From positions 1-39,103 of IMG/VR virus record IMGVR_UViG_3300043446_000315: a DNA stretch of 39,103 nt; one strand, 5' to 3'. The first letter of the stretch is position 1. Every line of letters starts with the position of its first letter. This stretch comes from a virus. The position numbers were made by a program, and so were the translations under genes. Positions 29,163 to 36,899 of the stretch are shown one piece after another. Below the pieces are notes generated by a model. That model saw only the letters and a list, made by a program, of their open reading frames with translations, was not told where the DNA came from and made no database searches.

Positions 29163-29729
29163 TCATTTAGTGTTTTTTGCCCTGAAATTTTCAATGCGCC
29201 TACCGATTATCGCACCTAGCGTATTGGCTACTTGGCTTGCATTTATCTCTAGCGCGGGGCGCATAAATGGCTGTGCGCCATTATGGGCAGAGCCAAATTC
29301 TTGTGCTATCGCTCTAGCGTCATAAGGAAAGTTAATAGATGCGGCAAACTCTTTAAACTTTTTCCTGTACGCGCTTTTATCCCGCAAATATAGGTCTGCG
29401 TTTTCAGCGTAAAACTGTTGGCGTTTCTTTTTTGGAAATGCCTTAGTAGTCACCAAAGCAATAACGGTATCTGTCGGGTTAGCGTACTTTGACCGTTGGT
29501 CACGCTTAGTAGGTCTACGCGCCTCTATTTGCAGAGTACGGGCTAGGTCACCAGTATCTTTAGGGGCTAGTAGTTTGGCAGTTGCAAGCACGGGGCGCAT
29601 TGCTTCTCTCGCGGCTGGCACTAACACCTTGCTAGTAGCCTTTTTATCGCCTATCTCATCCGCTAATTCATTAAATACGGCTAGTGCATCACTTAATCCA
29701 GTAACCTCAACTTTACTGTAAGTAGCCAT
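29163..29729 (-). CDS. HK97 gp10-like tail completion protein
   Basis: 188 residues of the HK97 gp10-like family: VTGLSDALAVFNELADEIGD (9-28), KVLVPAAREAMRPVLATAKL with LAPKDTGDLARTL (57-69), and the C-terminal YDARAIAQEFGSAHNGAQPF followed by MRPALE. This family usually joins head and tail or completes the tail end. Here it is encoded after the tail tube rather than before it, a slightly shuffled order. Confidence 0.87.
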   Translation of the reverse strand: MATYSKVEVTGLSDALAVFNELADEIGDKKATSKVLVPAAREAMRPVLATAKLLAPKDTGDLARTLQIEARRPTKRDQRSKYANPTDTVIALVTTKAFPKKKRQQFYAENADLYLRDKSAYRKKFKEFAASINFPYDARAIAQEFGSAHNGAQPFMRPALEINASQVANTLGAIIGRRIENFRAKNTK

Positions 29730-29730
29730 A

Positions 29731-29955
29731 TTAGACTTTCTTGCTAATCACCCGTTGGAACAATTCGTTATTTAATTCAATAACATAGTCAACAATCTGG
29801 GTTGGCGTTAATTTGTCTGCGTGGTTAGCCGCGATTTGATGCGCCAAGGTAATGCCGATAATCTTTTGTTGCAAAAACCCAAACCATTGCTTGTTTCCCG
29901 TATCCGCTTGCGCCACCAAAAAACCAAGCAAATCGTTTGAATCTTTTATCTGCAT
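29731..29955 (-). CDS. small tail-module protein
   Basis: 74 residues: SNDLLGFLVAQADTGNKQWF, then IIGITLAHQIAANHADKLTP and VIELNNELFQRVISKK. Helical, uncharacterised. Adjoins neighbours with 1-2 nt gaps. Lies between tail tube and gp10-like genes. Confidence 0.65.
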   Translation of the reverse strand: MQIKDSNDLLGFLVAQADTGNKQWFGFLQQKIIGITLAHQIAANHADKLTPTQIVDYVIELNNELFQRVISKKV

Positions 29956-30165
29956 TTATTCTTTTGTTTCTTTTACTGTTTCTTGTATTGTCACGGGATT
30001 CCATTTAGCCAAGGCTTGCAAGGCAACCATTTCTGGGGAATCTGGGTCTGCTTTTGCAATCGCTTGCGCGACCTCGTTTGCATCGACCACCTGACCCCTC
30101 GCTAAAAGGGTCAGGTCAGAGTAACTGCTGACCATTGTTGTCAGCACATCTTTTAGTTTTGCCAT
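29956..30165 (-). CDS. small acidic tail-module protein
   Basis: 69 residues from the ATG at 30165 (one base after the tail tube stop; a GTG at 30201 inside the tail tube gene is an alternative). Contains MAKLKDVLTTMVSSYSD, VDANEVAQAIAKADPDSPEM and a Lys/Glu end. No family recognised; probably a tail assembly helper by position. Confidence 0.62.
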   Translation of the reverse strand: MAKLKDVLTTMVSSYSDLTLLARGQVVDANEVAQAIAKADPDSPEMVALQALAKWNPVTIQETVKETKE

Positions 30166-30166
30166 A

Positions 30167-30661
30167 TTAAGTGCTTGCTGTCCAGCCGTACTGGTTGCCA
30201 CGGGGGTGAATAGTGAATGTCACTTTGGCTTCCGCATTGGGTGCGGAATCAATCTGCCACTCGCCTACGCGCCCGTTAAAGGCGTAGTTCACAATGCCTG
30301 TGCCATCGGTAGCAGAAATCACAAATGTGCGGTCAATCATGCCGTTATAAGCATCTCCACGCAACAACAACAGGACAGAATCGCTAGGATTCCATGCCGC
30401 AGTAATTGTCATGCTAGTAGGCGCAGATTGCGTTGGGATTTTGTCCGATTGGCGCGAACCAGCCACAGCAAACGATGCCATTGCGTCATCTTGCCCAAAC
30501 GCTGGAATAGCCTCTACTGGCACTAAATTGCTAGATACAGCAATCGCGCTGACGCTTGCATAGACAGACAAATTAGCCACAGTCAGGGGCGTTGGCGTTG
30601 CCGATGGTTGGCAATATAAGGTTGCTGAAAATCCAGCAAGAATTTTATTTGGTAATGCCAT
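30167..30661 (-). CDS. major tail (tube) protein
   Basis: 164 residues: ALPNKILAGFSATLYCQPSA start, then QSDKIPTQSAPTSMTITAAW, ILLL-type strands, GDAYNGMIDRTFVISATDGT and YAFNGRVGEWQIDSAPNAEA ending in KVTFTIHPRG. The GRV...A..KVTFTI(H/R)P pattern is typical of siphovirus tail tube proteins, which polymerise around the tape measure. Preceded by AAGGA. Tail tube identity also follows from location between connectors and chaperones. Confidence 0.83.
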   Translation of the reverse strand: MALPNKILAGFSATLYCQPSATPTPLTVANLSVYASVSAIAVSSNLVPVEAIPAFGQDDAMASFAVAGSRQSDKIPTQSAPTSMTITAAWNPSDSVLLLLRGDAYNGMIDRTFVISATDGTGIVNYAFNGRVGEWQIDSAPNAEAKVTFTIHPRGNQYGWTAST

Positions 30662-30698
30662 TTTGATTTTCCTTCAAAAAAAAGTTTGTGAAATTATC

Positions 30699-31115
30699 TT
30701 ATGTTGGTACGTCAATTGTGCAATCCAGAAAAATCTGCGCCAATTTGTCTGTGTTGTCGTATGAGTTATAGAGCCATTGCACATCTGCTTTGGACACATA
30801 AACCTGATTGGGCGAACTGCCTAAAAGACCGCTATACCCGTGCAATGATTGTAGTATCAAATTACTGATTGTGAAACCATCCTCAATTAATTGCGTGAAT
30901 ATGGAAATCTGGAATGTCGGGGTATCTATGCCTTTTACGCCCTGATAAATACCCGTGTAAACAGGCTGATGGACATTCCGCAAATTCCAAGTCACAAACT
31001 TTGGCTGTGTGGCAAAGTTGCGGTTAAATGCCGCATACACAGGCACAGGCGTGACTATTTGCTCTAGTTGGTACTGGATAGCCTTGCCGTATAAAACGGG
31101 GTTCATTTGTGCCAT
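30699..31115 (-). CDS. tail terminator-like protein (DUF3168-like position)
   Basis: 138 residues: MAQMNPVLYGKAIQYQLEQI, PVPVYAAFNRNFATQPKFVT start, a middle of beta strands, and FQISIFTQLIEDGFTISN; end LAQIFLDCTIDV. The fold pattern of a helix, PVY strand and TPTFQISIFT matches tail terminators/completion proteins that cap the tail tube at the head end. Lies directly before the tail tube gene. Confidence 0.7.
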   Translation of the reverse strand: MAQMNPVLYGKAIQYQLEQIVTPVPVYAAFNRNFATQPKFVTWNLRNVHQPVYTGIYQGVKGIDTPTFQISIFTQLIEDGFTISNLILQSLHGYSGLLGSSPNQVYVSKADVQWLYNSYDNTDKLAQIFLDCTIDVPT

Positions 31116-31460
31116 TTAAACCGCCACAACAGGGTCATTGCGGACACAAAGGATTCTGACCGTCATACGGTCATCCGCTTCCCGCACATTGTCTATACGC
31201 CAATCAAAGCCTCGCCAGTTAATGGAATAGAGGTTTTGGTTATCAATCATTTCTTTTGTGTAGGGCGTGTAGTTCAGCGTGAAATCCACTACATCCGAAT
31301 AAACCCTGTATTTTTCAGAAATCTTTACATGGTTAGCAACCGAATGGACACGCGCACGGGTCTGAAACCATTGCGTCTGCGTTGTGCTTTGCTCACCAAA
31401 AGTGCTTTTACCAAAGGTCAGCGAATTCACGGTAATGTTTTCAAACCGCGCTATTGCCAT
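31116..31460 (-). CDS. head-tail closure/adaptor protein
   Basis: 114 residues, beta-rich: ARFENITVNSLTFGKSTFGE, TQWFQTRARVHSVANHVKIS and a WRGFDWRIDNVREADDRMTV end. The middle (R-V-Y-S-D-VVDFTLNYTPYT) and WRIDNVREADD recall the head-tail joining (SPP1 gp16 / HK97 adaptor) proteins. Position between connector and tail terminator supports it. Confidence 0.73.
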   Translation of the reverse strand: MAIARFENITVNSLTFGKSTFGEQSTTQTQWFQTRARVHSVANHVKISEKYRVYSDVVDFTLNYTPYTKEMIDNQNLYSINWRGFDWRIDNVREADDRMTVRILCVRNDPVVAV

Positions 31461-32129
31461 TTACATCACCAAAGGTTTATACGGGCGCAACAAAGTTGAT
31501 ACGCCAAAAGGAATGTTTTTTAATTGAATGTCTGTTGTATCGCTACGATTGTTGTAAAGATGGGTCAGTAGCAGTAGTGCCGCTTGCTTAACCACGGGGT
31601 AAGCCGATATCGGGTTAGCCACAGTCGTATATTCGCAATACACGGGGCTAGTCATGCTGGAATTAAGGTCTGAAGGCAAGGTCTGCAAAACCACTTTATT
31701 GCCAGATGGGTCGTAATAATAAGTCGTAGCAGATAGCGTGTATAGCACGGGGATGCTTGCATCTGACCAATACTTAACCGCATTAACGGTCACACCAGAT
31801 TGGGTCGGGTTGTAGTTTTGACTTACCTCTGGCAAGTCTAGCGTTAATGGCGTTCCATAAAGACTTGTAGCGTTGTACCAGACCCGATAAGAAGTAGGGA
31901 ATACCGATAGCCCCAGATAATCCTCAATAGCCTGTCTAGTGGCTAATTCAAGCCCATACAGATAATCCGCTTGGCTGGTATCGCCAAACAGATTAAGTTG
32001 TTGGGTTATCTCATCTAGCGTAAGCCAAGGCGTAGCCAAGTCACGGGCAATCTGTTCAACTTTTGCGTAATTGAACGGGTTGCGCGTGGGTGCGCCATAG
32101 TTTAAAAAGCCTGTTTGGTCAACAGACAT
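31461..32129 (-). CDS. head-tail connector protein (gp6-like)
   Basis: 222 residues. Front part WLTLDEITQQLNLFGDTSQA, YLYGLELATRQAIEDYLG (HK97 gp6 pattern: L..xK.xLRIxxxxxD..L..Li..Ar..xE..lg), middle beta domain, and a helical end AYPVVKQAALLLLTHLYNNR. This ring protein sits under the portal. Located after the capsid genes as in HK97. Confidence 0.84.
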   Translation of the reverse strand: MSVDQTGFLNYGAPTRNPFNYAKVEQIARDLATPWLTLDEITQQLNLFGDTSQADYLYGLELATRQAIEDYLGLSVFPTSYRVWYNATSLYGTPLTLDLPEVSQNYNPTQSGVTVNAVKYWSDASIPVLYTLSATTYYYDPSGNKVVLQTLPSDLNSSMTSPVYCEYTTVANPISAYPVVKQAALLLLTHLYNNRSDTTDIQLKNIPFGVSTLLRPYKPLVM

Positions 32130-32131
32130 AA

Positions 32132-33163
32132 TTAAACCCCGACTAGGCGAACACCAGCAAACGGGTCGCGCACGGTGCTGACCATGCGCTTTTCAGCAAA
32201 TAGGGTTATAAAACCAGCCTGTGTTTGTTCCATTGCTTGCACGGTCATTTCTTCTACATCAGCAATAGTTACAAACCGTGACCAGTTGGCTAAATACACA
32301 GAAAACTTACCGTTTCCAATAGTGTCCATGTTTGGATTAGGAATAACGGGGAATCCAAATACATAGGCAAGTGCGCCACCATCTTCGTCACCCACTTCCA
32401 CAAACATAGGTGCGCCACCCGTAGAGCCTTTGAGTTTACGCAGAGCCTGAATAGTGCTTGGGTGCATCATCCATGCCGTGCCAGCCAAACTCCAATACGG
32501 GGCTGGTAGCGCATTAGCCGTGTTAACGATATCATCATAGGCAATAGATGCACCAGCCTGACTAACGGTTGCAATAGAGTGGATTCCATCTGTGATTGCG
32601 TAACCGCTAGAACCATAGGCAGATGTTCCCGCGCTTGTGTAGGAATTAAGCCCACGCAAGCCATTTGTGCCACCCGTGGTTGTTGTGGTTGTTCCAGATT
32701 GGTCGTTATTTTGAACCATTGATGCACCCTCAATAGTCAAAAATTCCAGAGCCAAATCTTCTACGATTGTTTCGTTTAAATAATTTACATCCGACAGCAC
32801 GGCTGTGCGGATAGGCAATTGCGCCACAATCACGCGAGTTGGCAGTTGCCAAATGCTAGTGTTAGTGTTTGGTGTGCCTGAATCGGGTGTGAATGTATAA
32901 GTCCAAGGATTGGCTTGGTCTGCCGCATTACCCGTCTTAGCCACAAACTGCACAGCAGAGCCAGATGCGGGGATTACTCGCGCACCTTGGCGAATTGGGT
33001 TTGCGAAACGCAGAGCCGCAAACGCATCATCAAAATAAGTGCGACCACCAACCCCATAACCAGAGCCTGTGATTGCAGACGCTTCGCGCAAATCAATTTT
33101 TACTTGATTGCCTGTCTCTAGTGTTTGCTTAATGCCTGTTAGGATTTTTTCGGTGATGGTCAT
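32132..33163 (-). CDS. second HK97-fold capsid protein (short paralogue)
   Basis: 343 residues, paralogous to the capsid gene before it. Shared blocks: GGRTYFDDAFAALRFANPIR, SIWQL, LPIRTAVLSDVN, SMVQNNDQ, GGTNGLRGLNSY, ANWSRFVTIAD, LFAEKRMVSTVRDPFAGVR. It lacks the coiled-coil Delta domain that leads the first copy; only a short leader (MTITEKILTGIKQTLETGNQ) remains. It may be a vertex, minor or alternative capsid subunit. An intrinsic terminator (33189-33216) lies between it and the first capsid gene, predicting lower expression. Preceded by no strong ribosome binding site (AAACAAA). Confidence 0.85.
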   Translation of the reverse strand: MTITEKILTGIKQTLETGNQVKIDLREASAITGSGYGVGGRTYFDDAFAALRFANPIRQGARVIPASGSAVQFVAKTGNAADQANPWTYTFTPDSGTPNTNTSIWQLPTRVIVAQLPIRTAVLSDVNYLNETIVEDLALEFLTIEGASMVQNNDQSGTTTTTTGGTNGLRGLNSYTSAGTSAYGSSGYAITDGIHSIATVSQAGASIAYDDIVNTANALPAPYWSLAGTAWMMHPSTIQALRKLKGSTGGAPMFVEVGDEDGGALAYVFGFPVIPNPNMDTIGNGKFSVYLANWSRFVTIADVEEMTVQAMEQTQAGFITLFAEKRMVSTVRDPFAGVRLVGV

Positions 33164-33188
33164 TTTGTTTATCCAAATTTGGTTGCAG

Positions 33189-33216
33189 AAAAAAGGCGAG
33201 GGGCGAACCCCTCACC
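33189..33216 (-). terminator. intrinsic terminator after the first capsid gene
   Basis: Minus strand: GGTGAGGGG-TTCG-CCCCTCGCC then TTTTTT; 9-bp stem (one G-U) closed by a UUCG tetraloop and followed by six T. It lies 14 nt after the capsid stop at 33230 and 26 nt before the second capsid gene, so only read-through transcripts would express the second copy and the tail genes. Resembles the T7 terminator located after gene 10 in purpose. Confidence 0.92.
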
Positions 33217-33229
33217 AAGTTGGCAACGA

Positions 33230-34579
33230 TTAGGTCGCTGTACCAGTAGAACGATAGCGAACACCAGCGTTAGGATCACGCACAGATGTTGCCAAACGCT
33301 TTTCACCAAAGAATGTGATATATCCAGGGAGTGTTTGATCGTATCTACGCATGACCATATTCAAACGGTCAATGATTGTGTGGAAACGCGACCAATCAGC
33401 AAAGTACATTGGATAAAGGCTGTTTGTACCAGCAGAACCAGTTGTTGCTTGTGATGGGTTGTCAAGATACTTGTTCATAACAACATCAAAGCCTAACATC
33501 TGTCCAATAATGCCATCTGGGTTCAACGATTCAACAGAGTTGAAAATTGGTCGACCATTAGTATCTTGCAGACCGCGAATTGCCTGTGCCAAGATTGGAT
33601 TGACCATAAACTTAGCGTTAGGTGTCCAATATTGTTGTGGCAATGCGTAAATAAGATTAATCACATCTTTATACGCAATGTTGTTAGCACCGACAGTATT
33701 AGCGTTTGTGGTTAACTGGTCATAGGTTGCAAGGCTATGCAAGCCTGTGGTAGAGCCTGTTCCGCTAGAGCCAAAAGCGGCAGTAGAGGTTGTTCCACCA
33801 GCATAGGTAGCGTTAGAGCCAGCGTATTGGTCAAGACCACGCAAGCCGTTAGTTCCACCGTAAGGGTTAGTTCCAGACTGTGCGGCTTGGTCATTGTTTT
33901 GAATCATTGACAGGGCTTCGCTTTGGGCGAATTCCAGCAACATATCATCAACGACATTGGCTTCCAAACCATCAATGTCATCCAACGCGGCAGTACGAAT
34001 CGGGAATTGCACATTCAAATCTTGCAAAACTAATTGCCAAATAGATGTGTCCTCAGTTGTAGTCGCACCGTTGTTTTGGATGGTGTAGCCCCATGCCGCA
34101 CCCGCATTACCAGTTTTGACGCGGAATTGATAAGAAGAACCATCGGTTGCTACTGTGCGTGAGATACCGCGCATGGGGTTAGCCAAACGCAATGCAACAA
34201 ACACAGGGTCATACGCAGTACGACCACCTTGGTTATTACCACCACCCGTCAATGCAGAGGCTTCAGTCATATACGCATCGTATTGACTTTCATCTTCAAA
34301 CATTTTGAGTTCTTTTTCCACCATGCGACCGCCCTTGTAGTAAGAGGCAATTTGCTCTTTTACTGCGCGGTTTACATCCTGACGCACAGTCTTTGCTGGT
34401 GCGCGGATAACCTCTGGTGCTTGCACAGATGCTACTTTGGCTTCCAGAGCAGAAACAATTTCTTGAAACTCTGCTTTAACGGCTTCCACAGATGCTTGTG
34501 CTTGTGCTGTAACTTCTTCAATTTTTGCTGTATTTGACGCTTCAATAGCGTCTAATTTTTCAATGATTTCTTTAGACAT
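33230..34579 (-). CDS. major capsid protein, HK97 fold
   Basis: 449 residues. N-terminal coiled-coil scaffolding (Delta) domain, about 1-105 (EIIEKLDAIEASNTAKIEEV, VKAEFQEIVSALEAKVASVQ), then the HK97-fold core: GGRTAYDPVFVALRLANPMR, IWQLVLQDLNVQFPIRTAAL, LSMIQNNDQ, GGTNGLRGLDQY, and the C-terminal ADWSRFHTIIDRLNMVMRRY, FFGEKRLATSVRDPNAGVRY. The upstream protease should remove the Delta domain. It has AAGGTTAATC before the ATG and ends at a strong terminator, as expected for the most abundant protein. Confidence 0.93.
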   Translation of the reverse strand: MSKEIIEKLDAIEASNTAKIEEVTAQAQASVEAVKAEFQEIVSALEAKVASVQAPEVIRAPAKTVRQDVNRAVKEQIASYYKGGRMVEKELKMFEDESQYDAYMTEASALTGGGNNQGGRTAYDPVFVALRLANPMRGISRTVATDGSSYQFRVKTGNAGAAWGYTIQNNGATTTEDTSIWQLVLQDLNVQFPIRTAALDDIDGLEANVVDDMLLEFAQSEALSMIQNNDQAAQSGTNPYGGTNGLRGLDQYAGSNATYAGGTTSTAAFGSSGTGSTTGLHSLATYDQLTTNANTVGANNIAYKDVINLIYALPQQYWTPNAKFMVNPILAQAIRGLQDTNGRPIFNSVESLNPDGIIGQMLGFDVVMNKYLDNPSQATTGSAGTNSLYPMYFADWSRFHTIIDRLNMVMRRYDQTLPGYITFFGEKRLATSVRDPNAGVRYRSTGTAT

Positions 34580-34581
34580 GA

Positions 34582-35361
34582 TTAACCTTTCAGTCTGTTA
34601 TTAAGTTGTTTGAGAATCTCGCGCTCATCTAAGGCTTTGAGAATCTCTGCTTCGGTCACATCCACATCTGATTCGCTCAGTTGGGGCGCATTTTCAATAG
34701 GTTTGGATGCATCACGCTGTTCCAATACTTTCTTGAAGATAGATGCGGCTGTGACCGCATCCTTTTTAGATAGGCTTGCATCGCGCAATGCCCGTTCTAA
34801 AACTTTTAAATCCGCAGTTCCATCAGCGCGGAAAAACTCTAATTTCTGCACTTCTGCCATTGGATTGTTGGGATACATGACTACGCTGACTTCGCGCAGT
34901 CCACCTTTAGTAATTTGGAAATATGCCTCGTCACTATCATCTGGTTCACCGTCTGCATTGACCATCATGTAGTTTTCTGCATACGCACCAACAGATACGC
35001 CACCAAACATATTGGGGCTTTCGCTCATTACTTGGTACAAATCAGAGCCAGCAGTTGTGTTCATGTATATACGACCTTGCGCTGACATACCTTTGTCATC
35101 AAACTCAAATGAAGTCCATTCACCAACGGGAATTGCATCTGCATCATGGTTTACAAACATCGGTAATGGTCTGCCTTCTTTAGAAAAAGAATCAGCCCAT
35201 TCCATAAATGCCTCTGGCTTGTAATTAAAGCGTCTACCATCTGCGCCCTCTCGCGCACCCCAAGTAGTTACAACGGCTTCAATCTTCCCTGTCGGTTCTG
35301 CGTTGCCTTGGTTTTCTAAAACCAATTTCGCCTCGCATACCATCATTAAGTTTTGCGTCAT
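34582..35361 (-). CDS. HK97-type prohead protease
   Basis: 259 residues from the ATG at 35361 (GAGG 7 nt upstream). Protease domain 1-175: VTTWGAREGADGRRFNYKPE, PLPMFVNHDADAIPVG (66-81, catalytic His72), NMFGGVSVGAY (117-127, Ser123) and LREVSVVMYPNNPMAEV. The rest (ALRDASLSKKDAVTAASIFK, EILKALDEREILKQLNN) is a helical tail that may act as scaffold. It trims the capsid scaffolding domain during maturation. Confidence 0.92.
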   Translation of the reverse strand: MTQNLMMVCEAKLVLENQGNAEPTGKIEAVVTTWGAREGADGRRFNYKPEAFMEWADSFSKEGRPLPMFVNHDADAIPVGEWTSFEFDDKGMSAQGRIYMNTTAGSDLYQVMSESPNMFGGVSVGAYAENYMMVNADGEPDDSDEAYFQITKGGLREVSVVMYPNNPMAEVQKLEFFRADGTADLKVLERALRDASLSKKDAVTAASIFKKVLEQRDASKPIENAPQLSESDVDVTEAEILKALDEREILKQLNNRLKG

Positions 35362-35470
35362 GTATAACCTCATTGACTTTAGTTCGGTCTATATCTTTTA
35401 TTGTAGTCAATGGTCTGCCCCTCTTATTTTGGGCAGATTTTGTGCTGTATTTTTTCAGCAATGCTACCAT
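35279..35470 (-). CDS. doubtful small basic ORF between portal and protease
   Basis: 63 codons from an ATG at 35470 (a TTG at 35506 would add 12), overlapping the protease start by 83 nt. The part before the overlap is plausible (LLKKYSTKSAQNKRGRPLTT, an AT-hook-like RGRP core) and fills a 135-nt gap in an otherwise gapless operon, but there is no ribosome binding site and the overlapping part reads like a shadow frame. Kept as a low-confidence gene. Confidence 0.35.
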   Translation of the reverse strand: MVALLKKYSTKSAQNKRGRPLTTIKDIDRTKVNEVIHDAKLNDGMRGEIGFRKPRQRRTDRED

Positions 35471-35495
35471 TAAATCAAAATTATTGGACAATTTT

Positions 35496-36890
35496 TTATT
35501 GCCCAATGTTCATTTTTCTGGTTTGATTCCCGCCACCACCGCCCGTATCTTGTGGGCTAGTGCCTTTAATCGGGTCACTAGATTTTGAAGAATTGAGTTC
35601 ATCTGCACCATCCATATTCATTTTTCCTAGATACTCCCGCGCCTCATTTTGCGTAAGTATTCCAGCATTTACACCAGCAACCACATAGTTCATTTGGTCT
35701 AGTGGTGCGCCCTTTAAAAAGTCTTGCACATCAAATTCTATGCACAAATTGGGATAGCCCTTAAATAAAGATTGTTTCAATTTCTGCTGAAGATTGACAA
35801 TGATTGGATACATTGTCGATTTATAGAATTCATCCAGCATCGTCTGTGTATTATTATATTTTTGGTCACCAATATGCAACATGGCTGGCGGTACGCCATA
35901 TAAGCCACAGATGCGTTTCATGGTCTGCATCTTTAAATTAGCCAAATCCGCATCTTGCAAAGTCAGCATTTTTAACGGTTCGTATTTCATACCTTGGTCT
36001 AGCAACATACCCTGACCAACTTTGCTTGGGTCTGTCTGCTGACTGCCGACCATGCTCGACCATGCTTCCTTTAGCCGTGCCGCAATTTCTTTATATTTGC
36101 CATCTGGGATTACATTTTCTGTAATAAACATACCAGACGGTTTTGCCCCATTAAGCATAATAAAGTTTGCATATAAATCAATATCTTGGTCTAAACCGAC
36201 TAATTCTGCCGCCAAAATCCCTTTGTTAAAACCCGCAGAACCTTGCCACGCCATATCTTTGCAATGCATGATTTGATGCGCCTGTAATGGTTCGTCTTTG
36301 CTGAATCCATAGGATGGCGTAGATAGCCTATAACTAGGATAGCGCGTAGGCGTTATCTGGACAGCAATAAGCGTACTGTCCATTTCATACATTTCTAGCG
36401 GGGTCTGCGTTGAATCTTCTTGGTTTTTTCTCCACCAAAGCGTAAACGCCTCGCCTAGCAATTCATGCCACATCATCCATTGATACCAAAACTCATAGGA
36501 TGATTGGAAATTATTAGGGTTTGTCAGTAGCGCATAAACTTGCTTGGCTTTGACCTTATCCCGTGCGCCTACGGTTTCATCAGTCAGCGCATTTACATAA
36601 GTGCCATCATCAGCCAACGCCATGATTTTTATGGGCAGTTGCGCCAAAGCACGGGCTTTTACAGCCACGCAAGACATAACCGTGCTATTGCGCGTCAGTA
36701 AAGATACATCTACTGGTCTGCCAGCCGTGGTTGTGCTGGATGTAGTGACATAGAGAATCTGCGTGTTTACCGTAGGTCGCCTGTTATCGCCCTGATAAAC
36801 AATGTTATTACCTAGCGCAGTCTGTCCAAAAAGCGTATTAGATTCTTTGGAAATATTGTCTTTTCTTTTGAATATGTCAAACATTCCCAT
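35496..36890 (-). CDS. portal protein, HK97 type
   Basis: 464 residues with the HK97 portal pattern: NSTVMSCVAVKARALAQLPI (68-87), a WYQWMMWHELLGEAFTLWWR segment, TLQDADLANLKMQTMKRICG, VPPAMLHIGD (around 340), and the FDVQDFLKGAPLDQMNYVVA helix and an EAREYLG end with a low-complexity Gly-rich tail. It forms the dodecameric ring for DNA entry. AGGGG precedes the ATG. Confidence 0.93.
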   Translation of the reverse strand: MGMFDIFKRKDNISKESNTLFGQTALGNNIVYQGDNRRPTVNTQILYVTTSSTTTAGRPVDVSLLTRNSTVMSCVAVKARALAQLPIKIMALADDGTYVNALTDETVGARDKVKAKQVYALLTNPNNFQSSYEFWYQWMMWHELLGEAFTLWWRKNQEDSTQTPLEMYEMDSTLIAVQITPTRYPSYRLSTPSYGFSKDEPLQAHQIMHCKDMAWQGSAGFNKGILAAELVGLDQDIDLYANFIMLNGAKPSGMFITENVIPDGKYKEIAARLKEAWSSMVGSQQTDPSKVGQGMLLDQGMKYEPLKMLTLQDADLANLKMQTMKRICGLYGVPPAMLHIGDQKYNNTQTMLDEFYKSTMYPIIVNLQQKLKQSLFKGYPNLCIEFDVQDFLKGAPLDQMNYVVAGVNAGILTQNEAREYLGKMNMDGADELNSSKSSDPIKGTSPQDTGGGGGNQTRKMNIGQ

Positions 36891-36899
36891 GTTTTTCCC

